Below are positions 36,240 through 45,014 of a stretch of 64,000 nucleotides of DNA, one piece after another. The notes under the pieces were generated by a model that saw only the letters and a program-made list of their open reading frames with translations, was not told where the DNA came from and did not search any database. The translations under genes and the position numbers were made by a program. Source of the stretch: Exiguobacterium oxidotolerans JCM 12280 (GTDB lineage: Bacteria; Bacillota; Bacilli; Exiguobacteriales; Exiguobacteriaceae). The stretch lies in assembly GCF_000702625.1 (NCBI RefSeq), contig NZ_JNIS01000001.1, positions 1,715,001 to 1,779,000 on the forward strand, in the 5' to 3' direction. The first letter of the stretch is position 1; every line of letters starts with the position of its first letter.

Positions 36240-39200
36240 CTATTTTTTTCTGAAGCGTCGTCTAGCTGCGAAGCGTTCACGAAGTCGCGTCCGGAACGGC
36301 TCGAACCGTTGTCCGGTCATCAATCCAATCAGTAATAGACTGAGCGGGAAGGCTAGAGCGAGTAATCCGAGTCCGGCATAATAGATTGGGCGTAGGACGA
36401 CGGTGACGGCAGCCTGTTGTTGCGTCGAACGATAGAGTTGGGTGACACCGTTCAGGGCGATGTTTCCTCGCATCGGAGTGTCGCCATCTTGTAGTTCAAA
36501 GAGTGGAGTCGGCGAGTCGTTGACAGTAAAGCGACCGAGCGTCTGCTGACTCGTAATTTGTCGACGCATCAACGACTTGACGACGTCAAGCGTCTCCGGA
36601 GTTGCTGTTGCGAACAACGGTGTACCTGTCTGTTCAGCAAGCATGAATTGATCGACGAGAATCAATTTTTCATACGGCAAAAATTCAAGGTTTTTAAGCT
36701 TCAGTTTTCCGGCCGTCTTTTCATTTCCACGTGTCCAAATGTGCAGTTGCATCCGGACAGCCTCTTTGGGTGGGATGAGAATTTGTTCATAGTGATTCCA
36801 GCGACTTTTCTTGTCTTCTTCGACCTCATTGATGAAATCAGTCCCGATGACACGATCGTCTTCATCGAGGTAATAGACTTTCAGGTGACGCTGGCGGACA
36901 TTTTGACTGACGGCATCAAACTGCAACAAGTACTCATGGTTCGGTTTCGCTTCGACCTTTTGTGATGCATAGATGTACCAGTCACAGGAACAGGTCGGGT
37001 CGTAGTCAATCGTATAGACTTCGTCCTGTTCACTGTCGCGGAACATGTCCTCAGTGATCGAGACACACGTCGCGCAGTTGGCGGCAGCTTCCGGTTCAGC
37101 GAGTGGTTTATCCGTGACGATTTCATTCGGGTCGAACTTATGCAGGTCGTCCATCGTGACGAGAGAAGGGACGGCACTTTCGTAATCGAGTTCTATCTCG
37201 TAGCGCCCGCTTGCAAGTGGGATGTCCGAAAGCGTAATTTGATGAAGTGTTTGATAAACGTCAGATAACGCTTCGAGTTGGTACGGGAAATCACGATAAA
37301 GCGGATCGAATGTCACCGTATGTTGACCAATCTTCTCTTTTCGAATGTCTGTCTTCTTGAAGTCTTTCGCACTCAGGGTTTGGCGATACACTTCATCGGT
37401 ACCGTCACGAATCAAGACCGTCAGGCGTCCTTTCGTGTTCGTCGGTCGCGTCGCCTTTAGTTTGATGTCGTACGTGCCGTCTTCTCGAATATCAATCATA
37501 CGTTTCAATGTGCCGCGTTGAGCAGCGACGCCTTTCCCGAAACTGAGGGCTGGATAGTTTCGCTCAGATTGTAAGTGACCCGTGTAATCAAACGATGTTT
37601 CGGCTTCAAGGACCATCATTGTTTTCGTAATGGCGAGCTTTTCTTCGAGTTGATCTTTTAAGTCAGTTAGTTCTGGTTTTGGAATCAAGACGATATTTTG
37701 GATGGCATTGAATCCGACTGTATTCGTGACGCGTAACGTCGAACTGGTACTATCTGCGACAAGGTTTCCGAGCGGGACCCAAACGAGCTTGGCACCTGCC
37801 GTCTGCTTTGTATTGATTGGAATGTTTTGCCCGTTGAACTCAAAATCGAGCTGTCCGCCATTTTGATTCAGGAGGACGCGCGCATAGCCTGCGTAGCGCC
37901 CGCGGACCGTCTCTTTTGTCATCTCAATCGTGTTCGGGACCATATAATCTTCGAAACTGAAAATCTTGATGTCGTGAATCCACCAATATGTTTTACGTTC
38001 CGGACGCTGGAAACTCAGCAAATCGATCCGCATCGTCGTCGCATCTTTCGGAGTGACGAACTCCCCTTGCAAGTGAATCGCATCGACGTCACCCGAGTCA
38101 CGTGGGGCGACGACATAGGTTTGATTCAACTCACGATCCTTCGCGTCATAGAAGCGGACCTTGACGTGCAGGCGATCGACCCCGCGACCGGAAGCCGTGA
38201 TATCGAACCGGTAGGCATTGTTCGGTAACGCTTGTAACTTACCGGACTTCGCGACCTGCCAAATGTATTTCGGGTCACCTTCAGCGACCTCTGCTCGTAA
38301 GACAGGTAAGTTATTTTCTTTTGAAATCGGGTTTGGTGATAAGTCGACGATGTCAGGATTATCGGCTTTAAAAAACGTTTCGTCTTCGAGCATCGAATTG
38401 AACGAGGCGACTTGCTTCGTCTTTAGTTGATCAAGTTTATAGACAGGTGCGTCAATCTTAGCTGAGGCGAACGATAAACCGATTCCGTCACCAAAGTCGA
38501 GGTCAAACGCTGGGTTCGTAATACCTTGCGTGCGCAAGTACCAGCGCCAATCACTGTTCGCTAAAAATGTTTTCCCCCAGTTCAAAAACGAATTGGCCGA
38601 GTCGATTGCGTCGAACGGTTTCCAAAAATACGCATCCGGGACTTGGCTTAGCAAAAGATCGTTTTCTTCTGCCATCTCGATGATGTCATCTTGTTTCAGC
38701 CACGATAGTCCGTCTTGATGGGCTTGTGTCGCAAATAAAATCGACTGTGCGCCAAGCGAGTAGTCATCGAGTGTCGAGTAGGTGACGGACCGTTCGAGTC
38801 CGTACGGTGTCAAAATCAACTGTGGGACGGTTCGTGTCCCGAGTGGTTCGATTAAATCGAATAAAGTAAACAACCCGACTTGTTTCGTCGCTAAAAGATC
38901 GTGTTGTGTTGCCAAGATTTCTTTGTTGAAGGCTTGGCGTTCTGCCATCCCGGAGTATTCCGTCCGATAAGCGAACTGATTCAGCCCAAAGGCCTTAGCG
39001 ATTTGTCCTGCCTGGTCGGATCGCCCCGTGTCGAGTAAATATTGCATGAACGTCATCATATAGCCGACGGTCGGGGAGGCACCTTCGTGATGGAAGACGG
39101 TATCGGTCTGCGAACCATACACTTGAACGTCGCCTGTCGCCTTGACCTCTCCGTCAGGATTCGGATTTTTGTTCCACGTTGGCGTCGCGACACCTGTGCC

Positions 39201-40691
39201 CGGTTGTGTCATTTCGTCAGCAATCGGAAACTGGAGCCACTTTCCGTCAATCAATTCTTGAACAGCAGAATATTCTTGTGGCATCTTCACAGGATGATAA
39301 AAGCCTTCCATGTAGACCGCGCGATACGGGAGAAAGAATAGACTGAGCGCAATGACAGTAATGCCGATTGCGAACGTCCGGTAAAGCGCAAGTGGCAAGG
39401 TTTTTGATGGACGATTGAAAAGCGTTGCGAGACTAGAGGCGAGCAAAAGGCTATAGCTGACCATCAGCAACCCGACGAGCTTGTTCGGATCACGGAACAT
39501 TGCACCGATGAGTGGCGTCTTCGTGACGAATAAAACAAAAAAGTCTGCGACCTGCTCATGCGTCCCGGTCGCAAAGACGATTAACGGAATGCTAAGTCCA
39601 GTGAAGAACAGTAAGATTGGTTGCCGATAGGAGACGAGTGCCCCGAGCAGAACGAGCAATAAAATAATACCGCCGCCAAGCCAAAAGCTGATCGGTAACG
39701 TCGTTAAGTCGAACATCGGCCACCAATAGCTCGTCAAATAAAGGACGTTTGACCAGGAGGAGTGGCGACTGAACAACATCAAGGTATCGGATACGTTGAT
39801 ATTGTGTTGCGATGCTTGTGAACCTGTCAAAATTGAGCCGACATACATTAAGAACCAATAGGAATTAAACAACAGGAAAATCATCGAAAAGGCGAGTGTG
39901 GATCGGACATAGAAACCGATTAACGGTTTGAGAATGCCTTCTCTTCGATGCGTCCAATACGTCTTTAAAAAAATCAATCCGACCATGATGCCCATGTAAA
40001 TCAATGAAAAGAAGAAATAATGAATGCCAGCCGCCATAAAAGCGAACACGACGGCTAGTCCGACGATGTCAATCCAGGTCCGTCGCGACAGACGATCTGA
40101 CAAACTGAACTTCGGATTCAATTGTTCACGGAACTTTGGATCGAAAATGTTGAAGAATAACAGTAAGGCGAGTGGGAAAACCGAATAGCCACATAATAGG
40201 TAGATGTGTTGAATTCGGGTGATGACCCAAGGGTTCAAGGCGTAAAAGAGTGCGGCGATGCCGAATGCGACGAGCGATAAAAAAGAAAAATGAGGTGAGA
40301 CGTAAACGGAATGCAGTCGTTTCGTGAAAGCGAACATCGATACAGCGGAAACGATTAAGAGTCCAAAAATGAATGATTTAATCAAAATCGGTCCCGAAGC
40401 ACCGAACAGTAAACTTAACAGGTAAAACGGAAAAATATAGATGAGACGAGCGACGTTCAGCAACGTCGTCGTACTCCAGCGATTGTTCCAGGCACCGAAG
40501 ATTTCCTCTAAATAACGATTGGAGGATAAACCAAACGACAAATCACTAAAGACGACCATCCCTGGTTGGAAGAGGGCAGCGCCATATAAGAAGATAACAA
40601 GTAGAACACTTGATAAGACGATCGCATCTTTCCAGTACGTCCGTCCGAATCGCTTCAAGGAATCCATCAGCTGTTTTCGTGAAGTCTGCAT
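36240..40691 (-). CDS. Giant GT-C-like membrane protein, probable surface-glycan transferase
   Basis: 1483 residues. About 12-13 membrane helices fill the first 460 residues (first near 24-44), with an acidic first loop (GMVVFSDLSFGLSSNRYLEE) as in GT-C glycosyltransferases. Residues 470 to about 1430 form a large extracytoplasmic region, beta-rich, with carbohydrate-binding-like segments (TYWWIHDIKIFSFEDY) and a cysteine cluster (NCATC and CSC near 1200-1230). A last helix (about 1437-1460) leads to an Arg-rich tail. The build recalls mycobacterial AftD, a GT-C arabinosyltransferase with carbohydrate-binding modules, but arabinan is not expected here; transfer of polyprenyl-linked sugar, perhaps mannose, is inference. 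Confidence 0.75.
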   Translation of the reverse strand: MQTSRKQLMDSLKRFGRTYWKDAIVLSSVLLVIFLYGAALFQPGMVVFSDLSFGLSSNRYLEEIFGAWNNRWSTTTLLNVARLIYIFPFYLLSLLFGASGPILIKSFIFGLLIVSAVSMFAFTKRLHSVYVSPHFSFLSLVAFGIAALFYALNPWVITRIQHIYLLCGYSVFPLALLLFFNIFDPKFREQLNPKFSLSDRLSRRTWIDIVGLAVVFAFMAAGIHYFFFSLIYMGIMVGLIFLKTYWTHRREGILKPLIGFYVRSTLAFSMIFLLFNSYWFLMYVGSILTGSQASQHNINVSDTLMLFSRHSSWSNVLYLTSYWWPMFDLTTLPISFWLGGGIILLLVLLGALVSYRQPILLFFTGLSIPLIVFATGTHEQVADFFVLFVTKTPLIGAMFRDPNKLVGLLMVSYSLLLASSLATLFNRPSKTLPLALYRTFAIGITVIALSLFFLPYRAVYMEGFYHPVKMPQEYSAVQELIDGKWLQFPIADEMTQPGTGVATPTWNKNPNPDGEVKATGDVQVYGSQTDTVFHHEGASPTVGYMMTFMQYLLDTGRSDQAGQIAKAFGLNQFAYRTEYSGMAERQAFNKEILATQHDLLATKQVGLFTLFDLIEPLGTRTVPQLILTPYGLERSVTYSTLDDYSLGAQSILFATQAHQDGLSWLKQDDIIEMAEENDLLLSQVPDAYFWKPFDAIDSANSFLNWGKTFLANSDWRWYLRTQGITNPAFDLDFGDGIGLSFASAKIDAPVYKLDQLKTKQVASFNSMLEDETFFKADNPDIVDLSPNPISKENNLPVLRAEVAEGDPKYIWQVAKSGKLQALPNNAYRFDITASGRGVDRLHVKVRFYDAKDRELNQTYVVAPRDSGDVDAIHLQGEFVTPKDATTMRIDLLSFQRPERKTYWWIHDIKIFSFEDYMVPNTIEMTKETVRGRYAGYARVLLNQNGGQLDFEFNGQNIPINTKQTAGAKLVWVPLGNLVADSTSSTLRVTNTVGFNAIQNIVLIPKPELTDLKDQLEEKLAITKTMMVLEAETSFDYTGHLQSERNYPALSFGKGVAAQRGTLKRMIDIREDGTYDIKLKATRPTNTKGRLTVLIRDGTDEVYRQTLSAKDFKKTDIRKEKIGQHTVTFDPLYRDFPYQLEALSDVYQTLHQITLSDIPLASGRYEIELDYESAVPSLVTMDDLHKFDPNEIVTDKPLAEPEAAANCATCVSITEDMFRDSEQDEVYTIDYDPTCSCDWYIYASQKVEAKPNHEYLLQFDAVSQNVRQRHLKVYYLDEDDRVIGTDFINEVEEDKKSRWNHYEQILIPPKEAVRMQLHIWTRGNEKTAGKLKLKNLEFLPYEKLILVDQFMLAEQTGTPLFATATPETLDVVKSLMRRQITSQQTLGRFTVNDSPTPLFELQDGDTPMRGNIALNGVTQLYRSTQQQAAVTVVLRPIYYAGLGLLALAFPLSLLLIGLMTGQRFEPFRTRLRERFAARRRFRKK

Positions 40692-40792
40692 TCAAGAACT
40701 CCTCTCTTTAAAAAGGTCAGTCTTCATTAGTTATTCGGGGTCCAGACAGGAGAATCCTAGAGTTTGTTCATTTAATTTTAATAAAAAAGCAC

Positions 40793-40826
40793 ATCAGGTT
40801 CCTCCGCCTATGGGAGGAACCTGATT
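40793..40826. terminator. Bidirectional terminator downstream of the chemoreceptor gene
   Basis: ATCAGGTTCCTCC and GGAGGAACCTGAT form a perfect 13-bp stem with a GCCTATG-type loop. A-rich sequence on the left supplies the T tract for the minus-strand gene ending at 40828. Confidence 0.85.
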
Positions 40827-40827
40827 G

Positions 40828-42354
40828 TTAGGATTCGACGTGGTTCGTCAGTTCATCAACGAGTTGTTCGAGCGAATCGGTCATTTGATTGAGTGAGTCG
40901 GTCATCGTTTCAAATTCGTGTTGGACGCCAGCCTGTTCTTCGAGTCCTGCAGCTGTCGATTCGATTCCACGACGCACTTCAAGTGAAGCGACACGTGTCG
41001 TATCCATGCGTTCACCGATTTCAAGCATTTGCGTACCGACACCTTGGCGTGCTGTTTGAATCGAGCGAATATGCTGTTCGACATCTTGAATCATTCCTGT
41101 AATATCAGCGAAGGTCTGACCGACGCGTTTCGTCATCTGACGGTTTTCCGTCAACGTCTCGGCATACGCTCGGGCCGTTGCCTTGATTTGGTTTGTGTCT
41201 TCGACAAGAGCCTCTAACACTTCCGTCACTTCATTGGCATAGCTTCGTGACTGGACGGCGAGATGCCCGACTTCGGTCACAACGACGGCGAAGCCGCGTC
41301 CCGCTTCACCGGCACGTGCAGCTTCAATCGCTGCATTGAGTGCAAGTAAGTTCGTTTGCCCGGCAATTGCTTCAAGACTCGCGAGAATCGTCTGGATTTG
41401 ATCGGAGCGTCCTGTCATCGTCTCGACGGAATCGTTTAAACGGTTCGTCGCTTCGACCATTGCTTCGACCCGGCGTTCCATCGACTGCATCTCTTCATTT
41501 CCTTCACGTGCGGTGGCTGTCATATGGACGGCTGTCTCTGCCGTCGTCGCCATCTGTGTTTGAATCGTCGCAATCGCTTGATTGACTTGCTGTAACTGAT
41601 TCGTTCCATGTTGCATCGATTGATATTGACCGTCGGCAGAGTCGACGATCGGTTCGATGGCAGCAGCAATCTGATCTGTGACAATAACCGAGTTTGCAGC
41701 AGCTTGCTTCAAATGTGTCGTGTTCGTTTTTAAATGACCGACCAGTGCTTCGATTTGTTGACTGACGTTCGTGATTAACGTGTTTGCTTCCGTTTCCCGT
41801 GCGTGCGCCGCGTGACGTTCACGATTTTGAACGAATACTTGAATGATCAGGGCACTGCTCGTTAAAACTAAGAACACAGCATGAATCATCAATAGACTAA
41901 ACGGATACTCGGTCGTTCCGCACAGTAGCGTCGGTGCAAAAAAGAACCCGGCAAAGTGCTGAATCGCAAATAATACCGTGCTGATTAAAATCAAGTCGAT
42001 TCGCCGGAAGTAGGCAATCAATGCCAGGACCATGAAAATCGAGAAGTGATATTCGACGAGTCCTTCTCCGCCGGCGATGATTGACATGCTTGCGAATGTC
42101 AGCGTCAGTGTCAAGAGAATGGCAACCTGTTTACTCTGCGGATTAAGCCGGTAGCGGATAACAGCTGCGAAGAGAAAAAAGATAGGAATCAGTGCGACGA
42201 CCGTTAACGTAGCGAGCGACGCGGATGGTCCTTTTCCCTGTAAAAGGGAGTAGCCTTCTCCAAATGTTGTGAAGCGGTGGAGTCCATGGAAAATCAAAGA
42301 TAAAACGACGATAAGAGACGTGATGCCAAGCATGAGTTGATGACGACGTTTCAT
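40828..42354 (-). CDS. Methyl-accepting chemotaxis protein with membrane-embedded sensor
   Basis: 508 residues. Five or six membrane helices occupy residues 10 to about 175 with only short loops, so there is no large extracellular sensor. The C-terminal signalling domain has the highly conserved hairpin tip ([39 protein letters not shown]) and flanking coiled coils with likely methylation sites. Without a HAMP domain it may sense membrane or redox state, or hydrophobic ligands. It would couple to CheA/CheW encoded elsewhere. A sigma-D-like promoter lies upstream, as expected for a motility gene. Confidence 0.92.
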   Translation of the reverse strand: MKRRHQLMLGITSLIVVLSLIFHGLHRFTTFGEGYSLLQGKGPSASLATLTVVALIPIFFLFAAVIRYRLNPQSKQVAILLTLTLTFASMSIIAGGEGLVEYHFSIFMVLALIAYFRRIDLILISTVLFAIQHFAGFFFAPTLLCGTTEYPFSLLMIHAVFLVLTSSALIIQVFVQNRERHAAHARETEANTLITNVSQQIEALVGHLKTNTTHLKQAAANSVIVTDQIAAAIEPIVDSADGQYQSMQHGTNQLQQVNQAIATIQTQMATTAETAVHMTATAREGNEEMQSMERRVEAMVEATNRLNDSVETMTGRSDQIQTILASLEAIAGQTNLLALNAAIEAARAGEAGRGFAVVVTEVGHLAVQSRSYANEVTEVLEALVEDTNQIKATARAYAETLTENRQMTKRVGQTFADITGMIQDVEQHIRSIQTARQGVGTQMLEIGERMDTTRVASLEVRRGIESTAAGLEEQAGVQHEFETMTDSLNQMTDSLEQLVDELTNHVES

Positions 42355-42427
42355 AAAATAAAATTCCTCCGATTTCTAGTTGAAACTAAAACAAAGACGA
42401 AGTCCTGTTTTTGTAGGGGTATCAAGA

Positions 42428-42455
42428 CTATCGGTTACACGCATGTGTTTGTTGA
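42428..42455 (-). promoter_or_regulatory. Sigma-D-like (motility) promoter of the chemoreceptor
   Basis: On the minus strand TCAA (42455-42452), a 16-base spacer and ACCGATAG (42435-42428) approximate the consensus TAAA-N15-GCCGATAT. It lies about 75 bases before the start codon. Confidence 0.5.
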
Positions 42456-42563
42456 CTGGAAAAAAAGTTAGCTGCACATCCATTATTTTTCTAAAAGAAC
42501 GTAGCATGAATAAATGCCGGAACGGGTATATAAAAAACATCGAAATTAGTAGGAGGAAGACGC

Positions 42564-43409
42564 ATGAAGTGGAAGGGAAGAGAACGAAGCTCAAACGTAG
42601 AAGACCGCCGGGGGATGAGCGGGAAAGGAGTCGCCGGAATCGGCGGTGGACTTGGGATCATCATCTTGATCGTCGTGACGTTGATGGGTGGGAATCCGGC
42701 TGATTTGCTTGGTGACTTATCCGGATCAGAGAGCGGGACGAACTCAAGTTATCAAGAAACGGCGAAAGAAAAAGAAGCCGCCGATTTTGTCTCGGTCGTG
42801 CTCGCCGATACGGAACGGGTCTGGACGAAGGAGTTCAAACAAGACGGGATGACGTACAAAGAACCGACACTCGTCCTCTATACCGATCAAGTCAGTTCCG
42901 CGTGTGGTCAAGCCGGAAAATCAGTTGGTCCTTTTTATTGTCCAGGCGATCAGAAATTATATATTGATTTAAGTTTTTATGATGAATTACAAACTAAGTA
43001 CGGGGCGCCTGGCGACTTTGCGATGGCTTACGTCATTGCCCACGAAGTCGGACACCACGTCCAGACCTTACTCGGGACATCAGACGAAATCATGCCGCTT
43101 CGCCAAAAGATGAGCGAAGAGAAATTCAATAAATACCTCGTCCGGTTCGAACTACAGGCGGATTATTATGCCGGCGTGTGGGCGCATCACGCCCAAGGCG
43201 AAAACTTGTTAGAAGAAGGCGACCTTGAAGAAGCACTGGGTGCTGCAAATGCTGTCGGAGACGATACGCTTCAGAAGAAAGGGCAAGGATACGTCGTGCC
43301 GGAAAGCTTTACGCACGGGACATCGAAACAACGGAAAAGTTGGTTCCAAAAAGGTTTTGACAACGGAACGATTGAAGGTGGCGACACGTTCAAAGCAGCA
43401 AACTTATAA
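42564..43409 (+). CDS. YpfJ-family neutral zinc metallopeptidase
   Basis: 281 residues. The N-terminal MKWKGRERSSNVEDRRG is the family signature, followed by a single membrane segment (about 23-42) and a Ser/Gly-rich linker. The catalytic HEVGH (160-164) binds zinc and supplies the Glu. FELQADYYAGVWAHHA provides the third ligand region (Glu/Asp). The Cys pair 114/126 (ACGQAGKSVGPFYC) may form a disulfide. The catalytic domain faces outward. AGGAGGAAG precedes the ATG. Substrate not known in this family. Confidence 0.9.
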   Translation: MKWKGRERSSNVEDRRGMSGKGVAGIGGGLGIIILIVVTLMGGNPADLLGDLSGSESGTNSSYQETAKEKEAADFVSVVLADTERVWTKEFKQDGMTYKEPTLVLYTDQVSSACGQAGKSVGPFYCPGDQKLYIDLSFYDELQTKYGAPGDFAMAYVIAHEVGHHVQTLLGTSDEIMPLRQKMSEEKFNKYLVRFELQADYYAGVWAHHAQGENLLEEGDLEEALGAANAVGDDTLQKKGQGYVVPESFTHGTSKQRKSWFQKGFDNGTIEGGDTFKAANL

Positions 43410-43418
43410 ACGGATGAC

Positions 43419-43457
43419 TTCAAAAAGAGACCGTTCCGAGTGGGGAACGGTCTTTTC
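43419..43457 (+). terminator. Terminator after the metallopeptidase gene
   Basis: AGACCGTTCC and GGAACGGTCT form the stem with a GAGTGG-type loop, followed by TTTT. A near copy lies at 43888-43922. Confidence 0.85.
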
Positions 43458-43655
43458 AGTTTGTTGTATGTCTTGACACTAAATGTTAAGGAATCCAAAA
43501 ACCAATTCGTGATTTTTTTGAGGTTCAAGGCAATCGTAAGCATCGCTTGAAGCGTCATTTCGTTCAGTCCCCGGTAGCGAGTCCAACGCATGCCATACTT
43601 TTCTTTCGCATCGGCGACGACAGAGAAGGGGGTGTTCCAATGAGGTGGTGATTTC
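43440..43655 (-). pseudogene. C-terminal remnant of an IS1182-type transposase
   Basis: On the minus strand the frame reads SPPHWNTPFSVVADAKEKYG, then MRWTRYRGLNEMTLQAMLTI and ALNLKKITNWFLD, the typical C-terminal end of IS1182/IS1272-family DDE transposases. Nothing of the catalytic part remains: the frame is closed by a TAA just upstream, near 43657, and unrelated sequence follows. I see no intact terminal inverted repeats. It is a dead fragment of a mobile element. Confidence 0.72.
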
Positions 43656-43733
43656 TCTTACATATCAATAAGTAGTCTTCCTTTTTCAGGTTCTACTTTT
43701 TATACACGGAAGAAAAGAGGAGACAAGCGTTTT

Positions 43734-43834
43734 GTTCACTCGAAATCGCTTCCTAGGGAAAAACAAGCAGGAGCGACCCTGCAACGAAGTGAAGCGGCGC
43801 GATGCTTGTCCCAGGAAAACGATTCGAGGTGAAC
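43734..43834. repeat. Intergenic palindromic repeat element
   Basis: Outer arms GTTCACTCGAAATCG (43734-43748) and CGATTCGAGGTGAAC (43820-43834) pair with small bulges. Inner arms ACAAGCA and TGCTTGT pair again, and GCGACCCTGC lies between. It could fold into one long stem. A similar inner sequence occurs inverted at 22590-22720. Confidence 0.7.
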
Positions 43835-43887
43835 AAAAAAAGCGCAATCCTTCTCGTTAGAAAAAATTGCACTTTGTCTTCAGTCTG

Positions 43888-43922
43888 AAGAGACCGTTCC
43901 GAGTGGAGAACGGTCTCTTTTG
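43888..43922. terminator. Bidirectional terminator for the NTF2-like gene
   Basis: GAGACCGTTC and GAACGGTCTC stem with a CGAGTGGA-type loop. Almost the same sequence as the terminator at 43419-43457, about 470 bases away in the same orientation. Confidence 0.8.
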
Positions 43923-43923
43923 G

Positions 43924-44307
43924 TTAGTTGTTGTAATTGTTGAACATCTTCGCATCATCCGGCACATTCGCAAGATAGACGATTTTTCCGTCCGCATCAA
44001 GGCGGGCGATATCCGTCCCGTCCTGCGTGAAGACCGTTCCGTCAGCCCGCTTGCCGCAGACGGCCCAGCGTGTCTCGAATGTATCGCCATCTGCTGACGG
44101 CAGCCAGGCTTCATACATGTGTTTGATGTCCTGGTTGGCAGTGAAGACCATCCGGACGAAGTTTTTCCAAGCGTCGATGCCGTGTTGTTCCTGTCCGTTC
44201 AGCACGAACGTGATGTCGTCCGAAAAGAGGGAAACGAGGTCACTAAAAGCCTGTTCGTCGGTCCGGGAAGCGTCAAATAAGTCAAAGTAGCGGTCCAGTG
44301 TAGTCAT
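43924..44307 (-). CDS. SnoaL/NTF2-like fold protein
   Basis: 127 residues. A cone-shaped NTF2-like fold is indicated by the N-terminal helices (LDRYFDLFDASRTDEQAFSDLVSLF), DDITFVLNGQEQHGIDAWKNFVRMVF and the C-terminal beta sheet (FETRWAVCGKRADGTVFTQDGTDIARLDADGKIVYLANVPDD). Such proteins are ketosteroid-isomerase-like enzymes or ligand binders; no catalytic pair can be assigned. It lies 13 bases after the Rrf2 gene and is probably regulated by it. Confidence 0.8.
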   Translation of the reverse strand: MTTLDRYFDLFDASRTDEQAFSDLVSLFSDDITFVLNGQEQHGIDAWKNFVRMVFTANQDIKHMYEAWLPSADGDTFETRWAVCGKRADGTVFTQDGTDIARLDADGKIVYLANVPDDAKMFNNYNN

Positions 44308-44320
44308 GAGTAAGTCTCCT

Positions 44321-44803
44321 TTAGTTGCGAATCATTTGTTGTTCAATCAAGGTTTTTAATGTCGTTAAGTGGTCAGGGGGGCAGTTCCGGTCGATTTCCT
44401 GTCGGAGCGACCCGATCGTTTCACGTTTTAAGGTCGATTGCCAAGCGTCTTCCGCTTCCGTCATCAAGTCCGATAAGAGGCGGACGTTCTGTTCTTTGAT
44501 GCCCATCAAGTCCTCAAAGACACCACTTGAAGCATAAAGAGATTGTTTTCCTTCGATGGCTTCGTAGACGTCAAAAATGCGAATCTGGTCGGAAGGTTGA
44601 TTCAAACGGAAACCGCCTTTGACCCCCGGGACAGATAGGAGAAGGTCGGCACTGACGAGTTTACGTAATAGTTTTTGAAAGTACGTCGGTGAAGCACCGA
44701 GCTGCTGACTGATGAACTCACCGGGTAAAAGTCCTTTTTCCGGCAAAAAGGTCAGTAACAGCATCGCGTAGACGGATTGTTCGACTCCGGTTTTCATTTG
44801 CAT
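44321..44803 (-). CDS. Rrf2-family transcriptional regulator
   Basis: 160 residues with the Rrf2 winged HTH: VYAMLLLTFLPEKGLLPGEFISQQLGASPTYFQKLLRKLVSADLLLSVPGVKGGFRLNQPSDQIRIFDVYEAIEG. The only Cys is near the C-terminus (NCPP), so the three-Cys iron-sulfur site of NsrR/IscR is absent; it resembles the YwnA/SaiR-type members. ATG 44803 follows AAAGGA. It heads a two-gene operon with the NTF2-like protein and diverges from cydD. Its ligand cannot be told. Confidence 0.86.
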   Translation of the reverse strand: MQMKTGVEQSVYAMLLLTFLPEKGLLPGEFISQQLGASPTYFQKLLRKLVSADLLLSVPGVKGGFRLNQPSDQIRIFDVYEAIEGKQSLYASSGVFEDLMGIKEQNVRLLSDLMTEAEDAWQSTLKRETIGSLRQEIDRNCPPDHLTTLKTLIEQQMIRN

Positions 44804-44944
44804 GGTAATTCGTCCTTTCTGTATAACGCGGATAACTATTGTCTATAATAATGGGTGTTAACAGTTTTGTCGAGTAAAACGCTTCTCACAAAACCGTCAC
44901 ACCTTTGGAGCGGCATTCTCATGGCAACTACACGATGGATTCGG

Positions 44945-45001
44945 TATACTGAATGTACGATATGTGAAAATATTCACTAAAAGTCGTTCACAATTTGTGA
45001 A
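44945..45001 (+). promoter_or_regulatory. cydDC promoter with Rex/Fnr-like operator and a second inverted repeat
   Basis: A -10 TATACT (44945-44950) has a weak -35 (TGGCAA, 44922-44927). Directly downstream TGTGAA-AATA-TTCACT (44963-44978) fits both the Rex box (TTGTGAA-N4-TTCACAA) and the Fnr box (TGTGA-N6-TCACA). A second perfect repeat TTCACAA-T-TTGTGAA (44987-45001) has the half sites in opposite order and runs up to the ribosome binding site. Both lie downstream of the -10, so repression is expected. Confidence 0.65.
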
Positions 45002-45014
45002 AGGGCGTTTTTAT

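Noticed and set aside
36558..38228. Several plus-strand frames of 100-135 codons inside the giant membrane protein gene
   Set aside because: None has a ribosome site or a recognised domain, while the minus-strand frame is open for 1483 codons.
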